From Thermostichus sp047461615 (GTDB lineage Bacteria; Cyanobacteriota; Cyanobacteriia; Thermostichales; Thermostichaceae): a stretch of 64,000 bases of DNA. Under the pieces are notes generated by a model. That model was not told the DNA's origin. It searched no databases and worked only from the letters and a program-made list of their open reading frames with translations. The stretch spans positions 124,001 through 188,000 of the forward strand of contig NZ_JANSHI010000002.1 of assembly GCF_047461615.1 (NCBI RefSeq). The letters run 5' to 3'. Every line of letters starts with the position of its first letter. The stretch's first letter is position 1. This document shows, piece by piece, positions 1 to 8,155 of this stretch. Position numbers and translations under genes: made by a program.

Positions 1-930
1 CACGAGATCTGGACGGCGCGCATCGTGCGGGAGGATCCCCAGATAGCCACCCTGGTGGCGGAGTTCGACCCGCAGCTGCCGGCCCAACTGGAGCAGGTGT
101 GGCAGAAACAATTCCCCCTGCCGCTGGTGGGGCAGCTTATTGCCAGCCAACTGGACTGTGACCGCTTCGACTACTTGATACGGGACAGCCTGCTTACGGG
201 CGCCCAATACGGCCACCTGGATCTGGATCGCATCCTCACGGTGTTGGACTACGACCCGGAGACGGGATCCCTTTGCATTCCTGCTCGCAAAGGCCTAGGA
301 GCCATCGAGCACTATCTGGTGGTGCGCTATTTCATGTACACCCAGGTGTACCAGCACCCCAAGAGCCTGTGTGCCCGCTTTATTTTGGATCGCCTCTTCA
401 AGCGGGCGCAGGTGCTCTTGCAAAAGGGGGAGATCGAGTTGGATCCCATCTTGAGCGCCTGGTGCTGGGCCGCGCTGGCGACGCAAAAGGGAGATCCCTT
501 CGAGTTGCCTCTGCCCCTCTATTTGGCCGCTGACGATGTGATGTTCAGCTACCCTTTTCGCTTTTGGGCCATGTCGGGGAGGGATCCCATCTTGGCCGAT
601 TTGGCGCGGCGCTACCTGGAGCGGGATCTGTTCAAAGCCCGCAACATCACCCGCTTGCCAGAAGAGCGACGCCAAGAGCTGGTGGCAACTCTGAGCCAGA
701 AGATGCAGCGAGATGGCTTGGATCCAGAAAGCTACTTGGGAATTCGCTCCGCCCACGTCCAGGGCTACAGCTTCTACGACCAAGGGATCCAACTCAAAAC
801 CGAGGACGGCTACGTAGAAATTGCCCAGCTCTCGCCGCTGGTGCGCGCCTTAGTGGAAACCCAAGGCCAGGTTTGGCTCATCTTCCCTCGCCCCTACAGC
901 GATCTTGTAGAAGGGGCGCTGTCTGCTTAA
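1..930 (+). CDS. HD-superfamily phosphohydrolase, C-terminal part
   Basis: The frame is open from base 1 with no start in view, so the gene begins upstream and only its last 309 residues are seen. The window opens at a His-Glu pair typical of the stretch after the HD core, followed by RFDYLIRDSLLTGAQYG and DLDRIL, which match YwfO/dGTPase-like HD phosphohydrolases. Members hydrolyse phosphate bonds in nucleotides or related substrates; the substrate here cannot be told. The metal-binding HD pair lies outside the window. The family match is firm, the exact activity is not. A short-repeat cluster follows the stop codon. Confidence 0.8.
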   Translation, partial: HEIWTARIVREDPQIATLVAEFDPQLPAQLEQVWQKQFPLPLVGQLIASQLDCDRFDYLIRDSLLTGAQYGHLDLDRILTVLDYDPETGSLCIPARKGLGAIEHYLVVRYFMYTQVYQHPKSLCARFILDRLFKRAQVLLQKGEIELDPILSAWCWAALATQKGDPFELPLPLYLAADDVMFSYPFRFWAMSGRDPILADLARRYLERDLFKARNITRLPEERRQELVATLSQKMQRDGLDPESYLGIRSAHVQGYSFYDQGIQLKTEDGYVEIAQLSPLVRALVETQGQVWLIFPRPYSDLVEGALSA

Positions 931-984
931 AGGGTTATGTTAGCCCTGAGGGCCCTGGCCATTGTCCTGCTGGCGCTGCGGCTG

Positions 985-1129
985 TAAGGACTACGTCCCG
1001 CTGACGCGAAAGGGCATGCACCTGGGATCCGCTGCCGTTGAATAAGGACTACGTCCCGCTTACGCGAACGGAAGAGCTACGGGAACATGGTCTAATGGGG
1101 AATGTAAGGACTACGTCCCGCTGACGCGA
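985..1129 (+). repeat. Three copies of a 25-bp repeat spaced about 60 bp
   Basis: The 25-mer starting TAAGGACTACGTCCCGCT and ending ACGCGA occurs at 985-1009, 1043-1067 and 1105-1129. The copies are identical except for one G/T difference in the middle one. Each contains GGAC-TAC-GTCC, a short inverted repeat that could form a small hairpin. The intervening DNA (about 35 bp) is not conserved. They fill most of the gap between the HD phosphohydrolase gene and purD. No spacer regularity or cas gene suggests CRISPR. A small dispersed (REP/MITE-like) element is the likeliest class. Confidence 0.85.
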
Positions 1130-1161
1130 TCGGGGAAACCCCCAAACAGTGGGATAGCGCC

Positions 1162-2475
1162 ATGCAAGTCTTGGTCATTGGCTCTGGGGGACGGGAGCAC
1201 GCTTTGGTCTGGAAGCTATTGCAGTCCCCTCAGGTGACTCGAGTCTACTGGGCTCCTGGCAACGGCGGCGCCCAGCAGATGGATCGCTGTCAACCGGTGG
1301 CTTTGGCCGCCACAGACATCGAGGGACTGGTGCGGTTTGCTACCGTGCAAGGGATCCGCCTGACGGTGGTGGGGCCGGAGCTGCCCTTGGTGGAGGGAAT
1401 TGTGGACGCCTTTCAGGCAGCGGGGCTCCCCATTTTTGGCCCCAGTCGCGCCGCCGCCCAACTGGAGGGAAGCAAGCTCTGGGCTAAGCAACTGATGCAG
1501 GAAGCAGGGATCCCTACGGCTCCGGCGGTGGGCTTTGCCGACTTGTCTGAGGCGCTGGCCTACCTAGATTCAAGGACTCCGTCAGGCGAACATAGCTATC
1601 CTGTCGTGATCAAAAAAGATGGGCTGGCCGCCGGCAAGGGAGTGACCGTTGCCCACAGTCGAGAAGAAGCCGTGCAGGCCCTAGAGGCGGCCCTGGCCAA
1701 GCCCGGCGAGCGGGTGCTCATCGAGGAGTTCCTCGTCGGCCAAGAGGTGTCGGTGCTGGCCCTGACGGATGGCCAGATCTGCCTGCCGCTGCTGCCTGCA
1801 CAAGACTACAAGCGCCTTGGCGATGGCGATACTGGACCCAACACCGGCGGCATGGGGGCCCACGCCCCGGCAGATCACCTGGTCACCCCCAAGCTGCTGG
1901 CCCGCATCCAGGCGCAAGTGCTGGATCCTACCCTGCAGGCGCTGCAACAGCGGGGCATTCGCTACCAGGGAGTGATCTACGCTGGCCTGATGATTACGCC
2001 CAATGGGGATCCCTACGTCTTGGAGTACAACTGCCGCTTTGGGGATCCCGAAGCCCAGGTTATCCTGCCTCTGTTGGAAAACCCTCTGGACGAGGTGCTG
2101 CTGGCCTGCATCGAGGGGCGACTGGCCAATCTTCAGCTGCGGTGGAAGCCCGGCTATGCCGCCTGTGTGGTCATGGCCGCCCCCGGTTACCCCGACAGCT
2201 ACGAGCGAGGGATCCCCCTTGCCGGCCTAGAGGCTGCCGCCGCCACCGGAGCCCTGGTGTTCCATGCCGGCACTCGCCAGGTGGGCAAGCAGCTTCTCAG
2301 CGAGGGTGGGCGTGTCCTCTGTCTTACCGGCCAAGGGGCAACGCTGGCAGAAGCGCTGCGCCAAGCCTATGCCGCTGTGGAGCAGGTGCAGTTCCCCAAA
2401 GCCCACTACCGCTCCGACATTGGCAGCCGCGTCCTCGGGCCGAAGGTCCGCCTAGGTGTGGTGCCCGATCCGTAG
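1162..2475 (+). CDS. purD: Phosphoribosylamine-glycine ligase (GARS)
   Basis: Catalyses the second step of de novo purine synthesis: ATP-dependent joining of glycine to phosphoribosylamine, in the cytosol. The 437-residue product has the usual length. It starts with the N-domain motif VLVIGSGGREHAL and carries the ATP-grasp signature KKDGLAAGKGV near residue 151 and NTGGMGAHAP near 228. A short hydrophilic stretch (about residues 137-145, DSRTPSGEH) before the ATP-grasp core looks inserted, and its DNA resembles the upstream 25-bp repeat. The ATG at 1162 is the natural start; no strong Shine-Dalgarno is visible. It stands alone, with purK elsewhere in the window. Confidence 0.97.
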   Translation: MQVLVIGSGGREHALVWKLLQSPQVTRVYWAPGNGGAQQMDRCQPVALAATDIEGLVRFATVQGIRLTVVGPELPLVEGIVDAFQAAGLPIFGPSRAAAQLEGSKLWAKQLMQEAGIPTAPAVGFADLSEALAYLDSRTPSGEHSYPVVIKKDGLAAGKGVTVAHSREEAVQALEAALAKPGERVLIEEFLVGQEVSVLALTDGQICLPLLPAQDYKRLGDGDTGPNTGGMGAHAPADHLVTPKLLARIQAQVLDPTLQALQQRGIRYQGVIYAGLMITPNGDPYVLEYNCRFGDPEAQVILPLLENPLDEVLLACIEGRLANLQLRWKPGYAACVVMAAPGYPDSYERGIPLAGLEAAAATGALVFHAGTRQVGKQLLSEGGRVLCLTGQGATLAEALRQAYAAVEQVQFPKAHYRSDIGSRVLGPKVRLGVVPDP

Positions 2476-2707
2476 GCAGATCATGGCCCCAGAGAGGTCG
2501 CTTCTCCAGGGCCCCTAAAGCAGTTTTTAAAAAAGCTTTGATACCTAAACCTTAGCTTCTCTGATGACGAGGCAGCAACGATAGTATCGAAATCTCAACT
2601 TTCCGTTGATTTTCTCAACAGTAGACAAGAAAGGGGCTTGCCGGAGTTTCTCCCAGCGAAGGCGAGATTCCTGAGACCCCAACCCAGGGCCACAAGTTAA
2701 GGCTCAG

Positions 2708-3853
2708 CTACGGAGAGAACCAGCGGAAGTTCAAGGGATCCTCCCGCCAAAGCCAGCGAGGTGGGATCCCTAGCCCTTCCGTCAAGGCAGCGGGCCTTGG
2801 CGCGGCCTGAGGGTCGCAGTCGTAGAGGGTGGTGGTGTAGCGATAGGTGCGCGGCGGCCCACCCTTGAGCCGGATGCCGCTGATTTCAAAGAGGTAGGGT
2901 CGATTGGGCTGAATGGATCCCACCGAGTAGGTGAGGGTTTCTAGGCCAAAGGCGGGATCCCCAACCCGGATATCCCAAACCGGCACTGCCTCGCCGGTAA
3001 GGGTATCGGTGATGCGGATCTGGGCCTGGCTGAGGTCAGACAAGCCGCCGCGGCTAGGCACTGAGAAAGACCAGCGGTAGGCGGACAAAGGCTGGCCGGA
3101 AAACCCCTCAAGGCGGTACAGGTAGCCGTCTCTTTCTGGGAAAGCAATAAACTCAGGATCCGGTACCGACTCGTCAAAGCCGAAGATCCAATTGGCATTG
3201 GCCTGAGTTACCCGTCCGGCCCGCGGGTCGAAGACGATGCCGTAGGCTCCTTGGGCATACTGGGGATAGAGGTTCCAGCGGCGGTGACCCACATCTACAA
3301 AGTTCTCTCGGCCCGGCTCGGCAAAGTAGATATCTACCTGGCGGGCCAGCACCTGCCCTGGGTCAGGGCCGTTCAGCTCCAGAATTGGGCCAATGGCCAG
3401 GTTGCTGAAGCGGGCTCCTGCTTCTCCAGCAGGAGTAAAGCAGCGCCAAGAGGGAGGGGGCTGGTGGCTGAGGGCGCCATTGGCCACCTGCAGCAGGGCC
3501 GCCTGCTGAGCGGCCTCCAAGAATTCGGGATTGAGCTTCACTGGCGGCAACTTGTGCAACAGCCGCAGAAAGTTCAACCGATCCATCATCTTCTGGGCTG
3601 CTGCTGGGGTGAGGCGACCGGGATTGCAGGTGGCAGCCTGAGGCTGCTCAGCATAGAGGGGGCCAGCGAAGGTGCGGGTCTGGCGATCCAACTGGCAAAG
3701 AAAGCTAGCAACTGGCAGCTCCCCTGCCCGGGGAGGCTCTGGAGCCGTGGGGGATCCCTCCCCGTTGCAGGCCGTCAAGAGACCAAGGCAGAGCAGAATG
3801 ACCAGCCCTACTCCCCACCGCTGCTTTAAGCCAAGCAGCCGCTGCCAGCGCAT
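2708..3853 (-). CDS. CAP (SCP/PR1)-domain lipoprotein
   Basis: A 381-residue predicted lipoprotein. The N-terminus has a hydrophobic signal ending in the lipobox LLTAC, so Cys29 would be lipidated and the protein anchored in a membrane facing the periplasm. Residues about 85-185 read as a CAP domain (RLNFLRLLHKLPPVKL, then LSHQ and later WNLYPQYAQGAYGIVFDP). A beta-rich C-terminal half follows. CAP proteins in bacteria are mostly uncharacterised secreted proteins, some associated with the cell wall. The start lies 6 bp after the stop of a 51-codon lipoprotein gene, so the two are probably cotranscribed and translationally coupled. Confidence 0.75.
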   Translation of the reverse strand: MRWQRLLGLKQRWGVGLVILLCLGLLTACNGEGSPTAPEPPRAGELPVASFLCQLDRQTRTFAGPLYAEQPQAATCNPGRLTPAAAQKMMDRLNFLRLLHKLPPVKLNPEFLEAAQQAALLQVANGALSHQPPPSWRCFTPAGEAGARFSNLAIGPILELNGPDPGQVLARQVDIYFAEPGRENFVDVGHRRWNLYPQYAQGAYGIVFDPRAGRVTQANANWIFGFDESVPDPEFIAFPERDGYLYRLEGFSGQPLSAYRWSFSVPSRGGLSDLSQAQIRITDTLTGEAVPVWDIRVGDPAFGLETLTYSVGSIQPNRPYLFEISGIRLKGGPPRTYRYTTTLYDCDPQAAPRPAALTEGLGIPPRWLWREDPLNFRWFSP

Positions 3854-3859
3854 GCAAAA

Positions 3860-4015
3860 CTATCGGCCAGCGGGAGTGGGGGTGGGAGTGAGGCTAGGGG
3901 GGCTAACCGTGCTGCCGCTGCCCCCGTCGCAGGCAGACAACAGCCCTAGGCACAGGAACAGAGCCAGGGTGCTCAAGAGCTTGCCGGTTTCTGGGGTAGG
4001 TTGGAGTGTAGCCAT
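3860..4015 (-). CDS. Small lipoprotein (51 aa)
   Basis: A short open frame reads MATLQPTPETGKLL, then a hydrophobic stretch and the lipobox LLSAC with Cys at position 29, followed by a Gly/Ser/Thr/Pro-rich tail of only about 22 residues. The signal and post-Cys sequence closely resemble those of the CAP lipoprotein encoded immediately downstream (FLCLGLLSACDGG against LLCLGLLTACNGE, Cys at the same position). The stop is 6 bp before that gene's start, so an operon is likely. It may be a genuine small lipoprotein or the leftover of a duplicated lipoprotein gene. Function unknown. Confidence 0.7.
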   Translation of the reverse strand: MATLQPTPETGKLLSTLALFLCLGLLSACDGGSGSTVSPPSLTPTPTPAGR

Positions 4016-4144
4016 AGTAACAAATCTTCAAGACGCCGCTGGGTTTGACCCCACTTTATCCCATAGGGGGGAGTGCCAAGGCTCCTGTCGTAGTGCTGCC
4101 ACGGATCCCCCCACCTATTTGTCTTGGCTGCCGAATCCGGCTGC

Positions 4145-4630
4145 TCAAGGGATGATCTGAAACTCCAGGTTGTGGGTCTGGAGCAGGTCGATTGTCTCGT
4201 GGTTGGTGATGTTGGTGTCAGCCAGCTCCAGGTTGTAGAAGTCGATAAACTCCTCGCCGTCGAAGTAGGGGCCAGCGTGCCAGGTGCCCAGCTCCAGTTT
4301 GATGAAGCAGTCGCCAGCCACTCGAAAAGCTTGAATCCCGTCCACCTGCAGCTCGTCGGCAGGCGGCGCGACGGCGATGAACCACTCCTTGCCGTGCAGG
4401 GATCCCAGGCACTGGGTGCAACGGGTGTGGCGGGTTATTTGGCTGAACTTGAGGCCAGGACGGAGCAAGCGCATGAGGTAAAAGCGGGGCTGGCCCTGAT
4501 TCAAAACCAACTGGGCATCTTGGCTGTCGAAAGGCTTGTCGTCGGGAGCGGGGTAGATCGCCTGCCCGTAGGGGGCAAAGTTTTCCGCTTCAACCAGAGG
4601 TGCCTTCAGTTGGCGTAGTTGGCTACTCAC
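4145..4630 (-). CDS. Ureidoglycolate lyase family (AllA-like) protein
   Basis: 161 residues, the usual length for the AllA cupin-like family. Visible family features are FAPYGQAIYP near the N-terminus, TRHTRCTQCLGSLHGKEW, and the metal-site-like block KLELGTWHAGPYFD. AllA converts ureidoglycolate to glyoxylate and urea in allantoin breakdown. No other allantoin pathway gene is nearby, so the true substrate in this organism is uncertain; many cyanobacteria carry an orphan copy. It is divergent from the gene starting at 4740, with a shared region of about 110 bp. Confidence 0.8.
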   Translation of the reverse strand: MSSQLRQLKAPLVEAENFAPYGQAIYPAPDDKPFDSQDAQLVLNQGQPRFYLMRLLRPGLKFSQITRHTRCTQCLGSLHGKEWFIAVAPPADELQVDGIQAFRVAGDCFIKLELGTWHAGPYFDGEEFIDFYNLELADTNITNHETIDLLQTHNLEFQIIP

Positions 4631-4739
4631 CCTGCTTGTCTCCTCTTTGGCCAGCTTTTACTCCTGAGAAGGGATCTCAGCAGGATCTTAAGATGCCGGC
4701 AGTAGAATTGGGTGGAAAACTTAGCCCTTGGCAGAGTCC

Positions 4740-5522
4740 ATGGCCATGCGGCGGGATTTACAAGAGCTGGTCATTTCCCCTTTTCTGGTGGAAAACCTTT
4801 CTGGGGTACCCATAGCCTGGCTGTACCGACCTCGGCCTATCCGTCGCTGGAAAGACTGGCTGCGCCAGTTCTCCGCCTTTTGGGATCTGCTGGGCCTGCT
4901 GTTGGTGCTGGATTTGTTCTGCCGTTTCTTGACCTTTTGGTCAGGGGGATCCCTGCTGACCTTGGTGGGGCGAATTTTGATCCCTGGCCTGCGCAGCAGT
5001 TGGGAAAGTTGGCTGGTGGAATGGGGAATCCTGGCAGCCATTGCCGCTTTGGGCCAAGCCTATTGGATTTTCCGCAGCCGCCGCATGCCGCTCTTGCTGA
5101 ACTTGCTAGAAGAAGTAGATCGCTACAATCGGCTTATTCAAGCCATTCACATCAACGACGAATTGGTAGAGGCGGGCAATCCTGAGGCCAAGCTGCCCCA
5201 GCGGGATCAGATCATCGAGGCTCTGAAGCGGACTCGCAGCGACCTAATCCGCGCCTTGAAAACTGAACGGATCTTGCGGCAGAACAAAGACTTTATTGAG
5301 CAGCAAAGGGAGTTCTTCGGCGACGAGCTGGCAGCTCTGACTGCGCTCCAGCTAAGAGAACAGGCCAGCGAACAGTCGCAGCTTTTGGATGCTGCTTTGC
5401 AAATTGCCTTGCAGGTGCGCTCCCAGCTAAGCCAACTGCAGAACCGGGGAGCAAATCGTTCCCAAGACAAAGATCAAGACAAAGATCAAGCTTCAGACAA
5501 AGCTCGAGACAAAAAAGATTAA
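4740..5522 (+). CDS. Conserved membrane protein with coiled-coil and charged tail
   Basis: Not recognised by name. The 260-residue product (ATG at 4740; an in-frame TTG at 4728 and an ATG at 4746 are alternatives) has a basic N-terminus, two hydrophobic segments (about residues 48-65 and 90-110), then a long helical, probably coiled-coil C-terminal half rich in Glu, Arg and Gln. The end is a low-complexity Asp/Lys/Gln tail (repeated DKDQ) encoded by 12-bp tandem repeats at 5463-5486. The last codons and stop sit in a perfect 15-bp tandem duplication (5508-5537). Probably inner-membrane anchored with a cytosolic tail; role unknown. Confidence 0.65.
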   Translation: MAMRRDLQELVISPFLVENLSGVPIAWLYRPRPIRRWKDWLRQFSAFWDLLGLLLVLDLFCRFLTFWSGGSLLTLVGRILIPGLRSSWESWLVEWGILAAIAALGQAYWIFRSRRMPLLLNLLEEVDRYNRLIQAIHINDELVEAGNPEAKLPQRDQIIEALKRTRSDLIRALKTERILRQNKDFIEQQREFFGDELAALTALQLREQASEQSQLLDAALQIALQVRSQLSQLQNRGANRSQDKDQDKDQASDKARDKKD

Positions 5523-5537
5523 GACAAAAAAGATTAA
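5463..5537 (+). repeat. Short tandem repeats at a gene end
   Basis: CAAGACAAAGAT occurs twice in tandem at 5463-5486. A separate 15-mer, GACAAAAAAGATTAA, occurs twice in tandem at 5508-5537. The second duplication contains the gene's TAA stop, so a second in-frame TAA lies 15 bp further on. Such arrays are prone to slippage, and the length of the Asp/Lys/Gln tail may vary between strains. Confidence 0.9.
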
Positions 5538-5732
5538 AGCGAAGACACAAGTTACAGCTATTTCGACCAGGATACTGCACTGATATTGAAGTAACCAAAG
5601 CCTTGGACTACGGGAAAGTCGTTGTGAGGCTCTTTGTCGCCTTGATCTCCACTTTGGGAGAGGGTTCAGATCTGCCTGGAAAAGCGCTGGAGACTGTCGC
5701 GAAGCCCAGGGATCTTCCTTCTCGGCAACGCC

Positions 5733-6626
5733 CTAAAAAATGTCCTGACTCAGCAGCTTAGCCAAGCGCTCCAGGCCCTTTTTGACCTGTCGGGAAACGG
5801 TAACGGCACTGATCCCCAGCCGCTCTGCTGTTTCTTTTTGGGTGAGGTCGTAGAAGAAAACAAATTCCAAAATCTGTCGGGTGCGCTCCTCCAGCTTGGC
5901 CAAGGCATTTTGCAGGCGGATGCGATCTTCTTCGGCCAGTTGAAAACTGCGGTAGCGCTGATCGGGAATGGTATCCCCTAGAGCAACGCTGTCTTCTTCA
6001 ACCTGTACGGGAGCATCTAGGCTGAGCAAAAGGCTGTTTTGTTGGGCTAGCTGCAGCTCTCGCCATTCCTGCTCTGTTAGGTTGAGGGCTTCCCTCACCT
6101 CCGCCTCAGAGGGAGGACGGCCCAACTCTTGTCTCAGGCGCGCAATTACCTTCTTGGCCTGTCGCTGCAGGGTGGTCCAGCGGCGAGGGAGCCGCACTGC
6201 CGGGCTTTTGTCTCGCAGGTAGTGCTGAATTTCTCCGCGGATGTAGGGCATGGCAAAGGAGCTGAAGGCCAGGCCGCGGCTGACGTCGAAGCGCTCGATG
6301 GCCTGAATTAGGCCTAGGCAGCCGACTTGTACTAGGTCGTCGTATCCCTCATTGCATTGGTTCCGCCAGTAGTGGGCCTCTTTGCGCACCAATCCTAGGT
6401 TTAGCTCCACCAGTCGATTGCGCAGGGCCGGATCCCGAGTTTGCTGGTACAGCCGCAACAGCTCGAAGGTTTGGGTTTTAACATCTCCAGGTCTAGATGC
6501 CCTAGGCGCGCGCCCAGTCGGGGATCCAGAACTGCCCATGCTGGATTTGGCCGAAGAGGGGGAAGCCGGGCTTGTCGGCGGCCTTGGGAGGTCAGAATCC
6601 TCGAGAGGAGGCTGTTGCGGAGCCAT
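5733..6626 (-). CDS. sigF: RNA polymerase sigma factor SigF (group 3)
   Basis: 297 residues from the ATG at 6626; a longer in-frame extension to 6716 is less likely. A Pro/Ser/Arg-rich leader of about 60 residues is followed by region 2 (GYDDLVQVGCLGLIQAIERFD, then FSSFAMPYIRGEIQHYLRD), region 3, and the region 4 helix-turn-helix (LTQKETAERLGISAVTVSRQVKKG). This is the SigB/SigF/SigG-like class. In Synechocystis SigF is needed for type IV pilus formation and motility; the same role here is inferred. About 390 bp of upstream DNA without genes probably holds its promoter. Confidence 0.9.
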   Translation of the reverse strand: MAPQQPPLEDSDLPRPPTSPASPSSAKSSMGSSGSPTGRAPRASRPGDVKTQTFELLRLYQQTRDPALRNRLVELNLGLVRKEAHYWRNQCNEGYDDLVQVGCLGLIQAIERFDVSRGLAFSSFAMPYIRGEIQHYLRDKSPAVRLPRRWTTLQRQAKKVIARLRQELGRPPSEAEVREALNLTEQEWRELQLAQQNSLLLSLDAPVQVEEDSVALGDTIPDQRYRSFQLAEEDRIRLQNALAKLEERTRQILEFVFFYDLTQKETAERLGISAVTVSRQVKKGLERLAKLLSQDIF

Positions 6627-7017
6627 TACTATAGAAACTGCTTTTCTTTGACCGATTGAGCTAGAGCCCCTCAAGGCTGGATCGGCGGCCAAGCAGCTCA
6701 AAAGCAGGGGGTGCAAAGCGATACCGATTTTCTGCCGTTGGGCTCAACTGCGATCTACAAGCAGGTCGAGTTAAGTTGTAGCCATAAGAATGCTACCAGG
6801 TGTTAGCAGAAACACAATTTTGAGATTTGCTAGGATACTGAAGCGCCCTCAGTTTGACCAGCTTTTCCGCGGCAGTCAACACCCTTCTCCCGGAAACCCT
6901 CCGTCTTCGGTGGAAGGTCGGATTGCTATTGCCGGTGTGTCCTCTGGGGTACTCTGGAACTCAGGAAGCAGACGGTGGAGCTGTTCGCGTCAGGGGCGTT
7001 GGGCTTTCCTCTAGTCC
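6627..7017. other. 391-bp gap between sigF and a TPR gene
   Basis: No convincing gene was found on either strand; small open frames here have no recognisable content. The sigF promoter must lie in the part near 6627-6800 on the minus strand. A short inverted repeat GTAGC-9 bp-GCTAC lies at 6778-6796. It resembles an NtcA site at first glance, but the spacing is wrong. The region right of about 6900 is the 3' flank of the TPR gene. Confidence 0.6.
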
Positions 7018-8151
7018 TCATTCGCGACAGGGGTGCGCTCTCAGGAAGGCTGCAAAACTCGGTTCACCGCGAATGGGATCGAAATAGGGTTCAGAGGCAA
7101 GCAGGGGGCGGTAGCGTTCCGGCTGCAGCCGCAGAGCTTGCTCTAGGGCTTGGAGGGCCTGGGGCAGTTGGCCTTCCCAGGCGCAGCAGCAGGCTTTAGC
7201 ATAGTAGGCCTCTGCATTGTCAGGATCCAGCTCCACGGCCCGGTCAAAGCTCTGGAGGGCGAGCCTGTAGAGGTTCAAGTCCATCAGCACCAAGCCGCGC
7301 TGCAGCCAGAGCTGGGAGCGCTGGGGATCCTGGGCGAGAGCGCGGTCGTAGCTGTTGAGAGCTTCCATGCAGTTGCCCAGGCGGTGATGGGCAAAGGCGT
7401 GGCCGGCCCAGAGAGAGACCGACTCCAATCCCAGTTGCAGGGCTTGCTCGTAGCTGGCCAGAGCCTCGGCGTAGCGCTCCAGATGCACCAGAGCCAGCCC
7501 GCGACTTTGCCAAACCCGGGGATCCTTGGGGTTGAGGTCCAGGGCCTTGTCGTAGCTGTTCACTGCTTCCTGCCATCGCTCTAGAGAGGCCAAGGTCAGC
7601 CCGCGCAGATGCCACGCTTCCGCACTGTCGGGGCGGAGGGTGAGAGCCTGCTCGTAGGCGCGCAGCGCCTCTTGGTAACGGCCCAGTTGCCGCAGCGTGT
7701 TGGCCTGGTTAAAGCGGGCCTCAAAAAAATCCGGCTTTAGGTGCAAAGCCCGCTCGTAGCTGGCCAGCGCTTCCTGATGACGGCCAAGATCGTCCAGAAG
7801 AGAACCTCGGTTGTTCCAAGCTTCGGGAAAGTCCGGCTTCAGCTCTAGGGCGCGGTCGTAGCTGGCCAGGGCGGCTTGCGCCTGCCCCAGTTGGTCGAGG
7901 GCGGTGGCGCGGTTGTACCAGGCAATGGGATCCCGTGGCCGGTCTGCCACTGCCTGCTCGAAGGGCTGCAGTTGGGCTGCCTGCTCCGCCGTAAGGGCAG
8001 AGAGGTCAACCGCCGTTGCCGGCAAAACAGCCTCTGGAGGAGCAGCTCGCTGCTGCCGCCGCAGCCCCCAGGCCCAGCCTCCCACTAGGAGCAACAGACC
8101 CACCCCTAGTACCAGCGCGCCCAGGTCAGTTGAGGCGGTTGCAAGCGGCAT
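7018..8151 (-). CDS. Membrane-anchored TPR-repeat protein
   Basis: 377 residues. One N-terminal transmembrane segment (about residues 10-30, LGALVLGVGLLLLVGGWAWG) precedes a linker and about seven consecutive 34-residue TPR units with the classic W-x-x-R-G, LG, A and Y/F-x-x-A-L positions (for example WNNRGSLLDDLGRHQEALAS). TPRs form protein-binding superhelices. The partner cannot be told. A small gene for an Ig-like protein ends close upstream (8156), and both are on the minus strand, so they may be cotranscribed. Confidence 0.85.
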   Translation of the reverse strand: MPLATASTDLGALVLGVGLLLLVGGWAWGLRRQQRAAPPEAVLPATAVDLSALTAEQAAQLQPFEQAVADRPRDPIAWYNRATALDQLGQAQAALASYDRALELKPDFPEAWNNRGSLLDDLGRHQEALASYERALHLKPDFFEARFNQANTLRQLGRYQEALRAYEQALTLRPDSAEAWHLRGLTLASLERWQEAVNSYDKALDLNPKDPRVWQSRGLALVHLERYAEALASYEQALQLGLESVSLWAGHAFAHHRLGNCMEALNSYDRALAQDPQRSQLWLQRGLVLMDLNLYRLALQSFDRAVELDPDNAEAYYAKACCCAWEGQLPQALQALEQALRLQPERYRPLLASEPYFDPIRGEPSFAAFLRAHPCRE

Positions 8152-8155
8152 GACC

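Noticed and set aside
985..1129. CRISPR-like array of three repeats
   Set aside because: Only three copies, variable 33-37 bp intervals, no leader and no cas genes nearby; a short dispersed repeat fits better.
6778..6796. Possible NtcA box upstream of sigF
   Set aside because: GTAGC and GCTAC half-sites are present, but GTA and TAC are 13 bp apart rather than 8.
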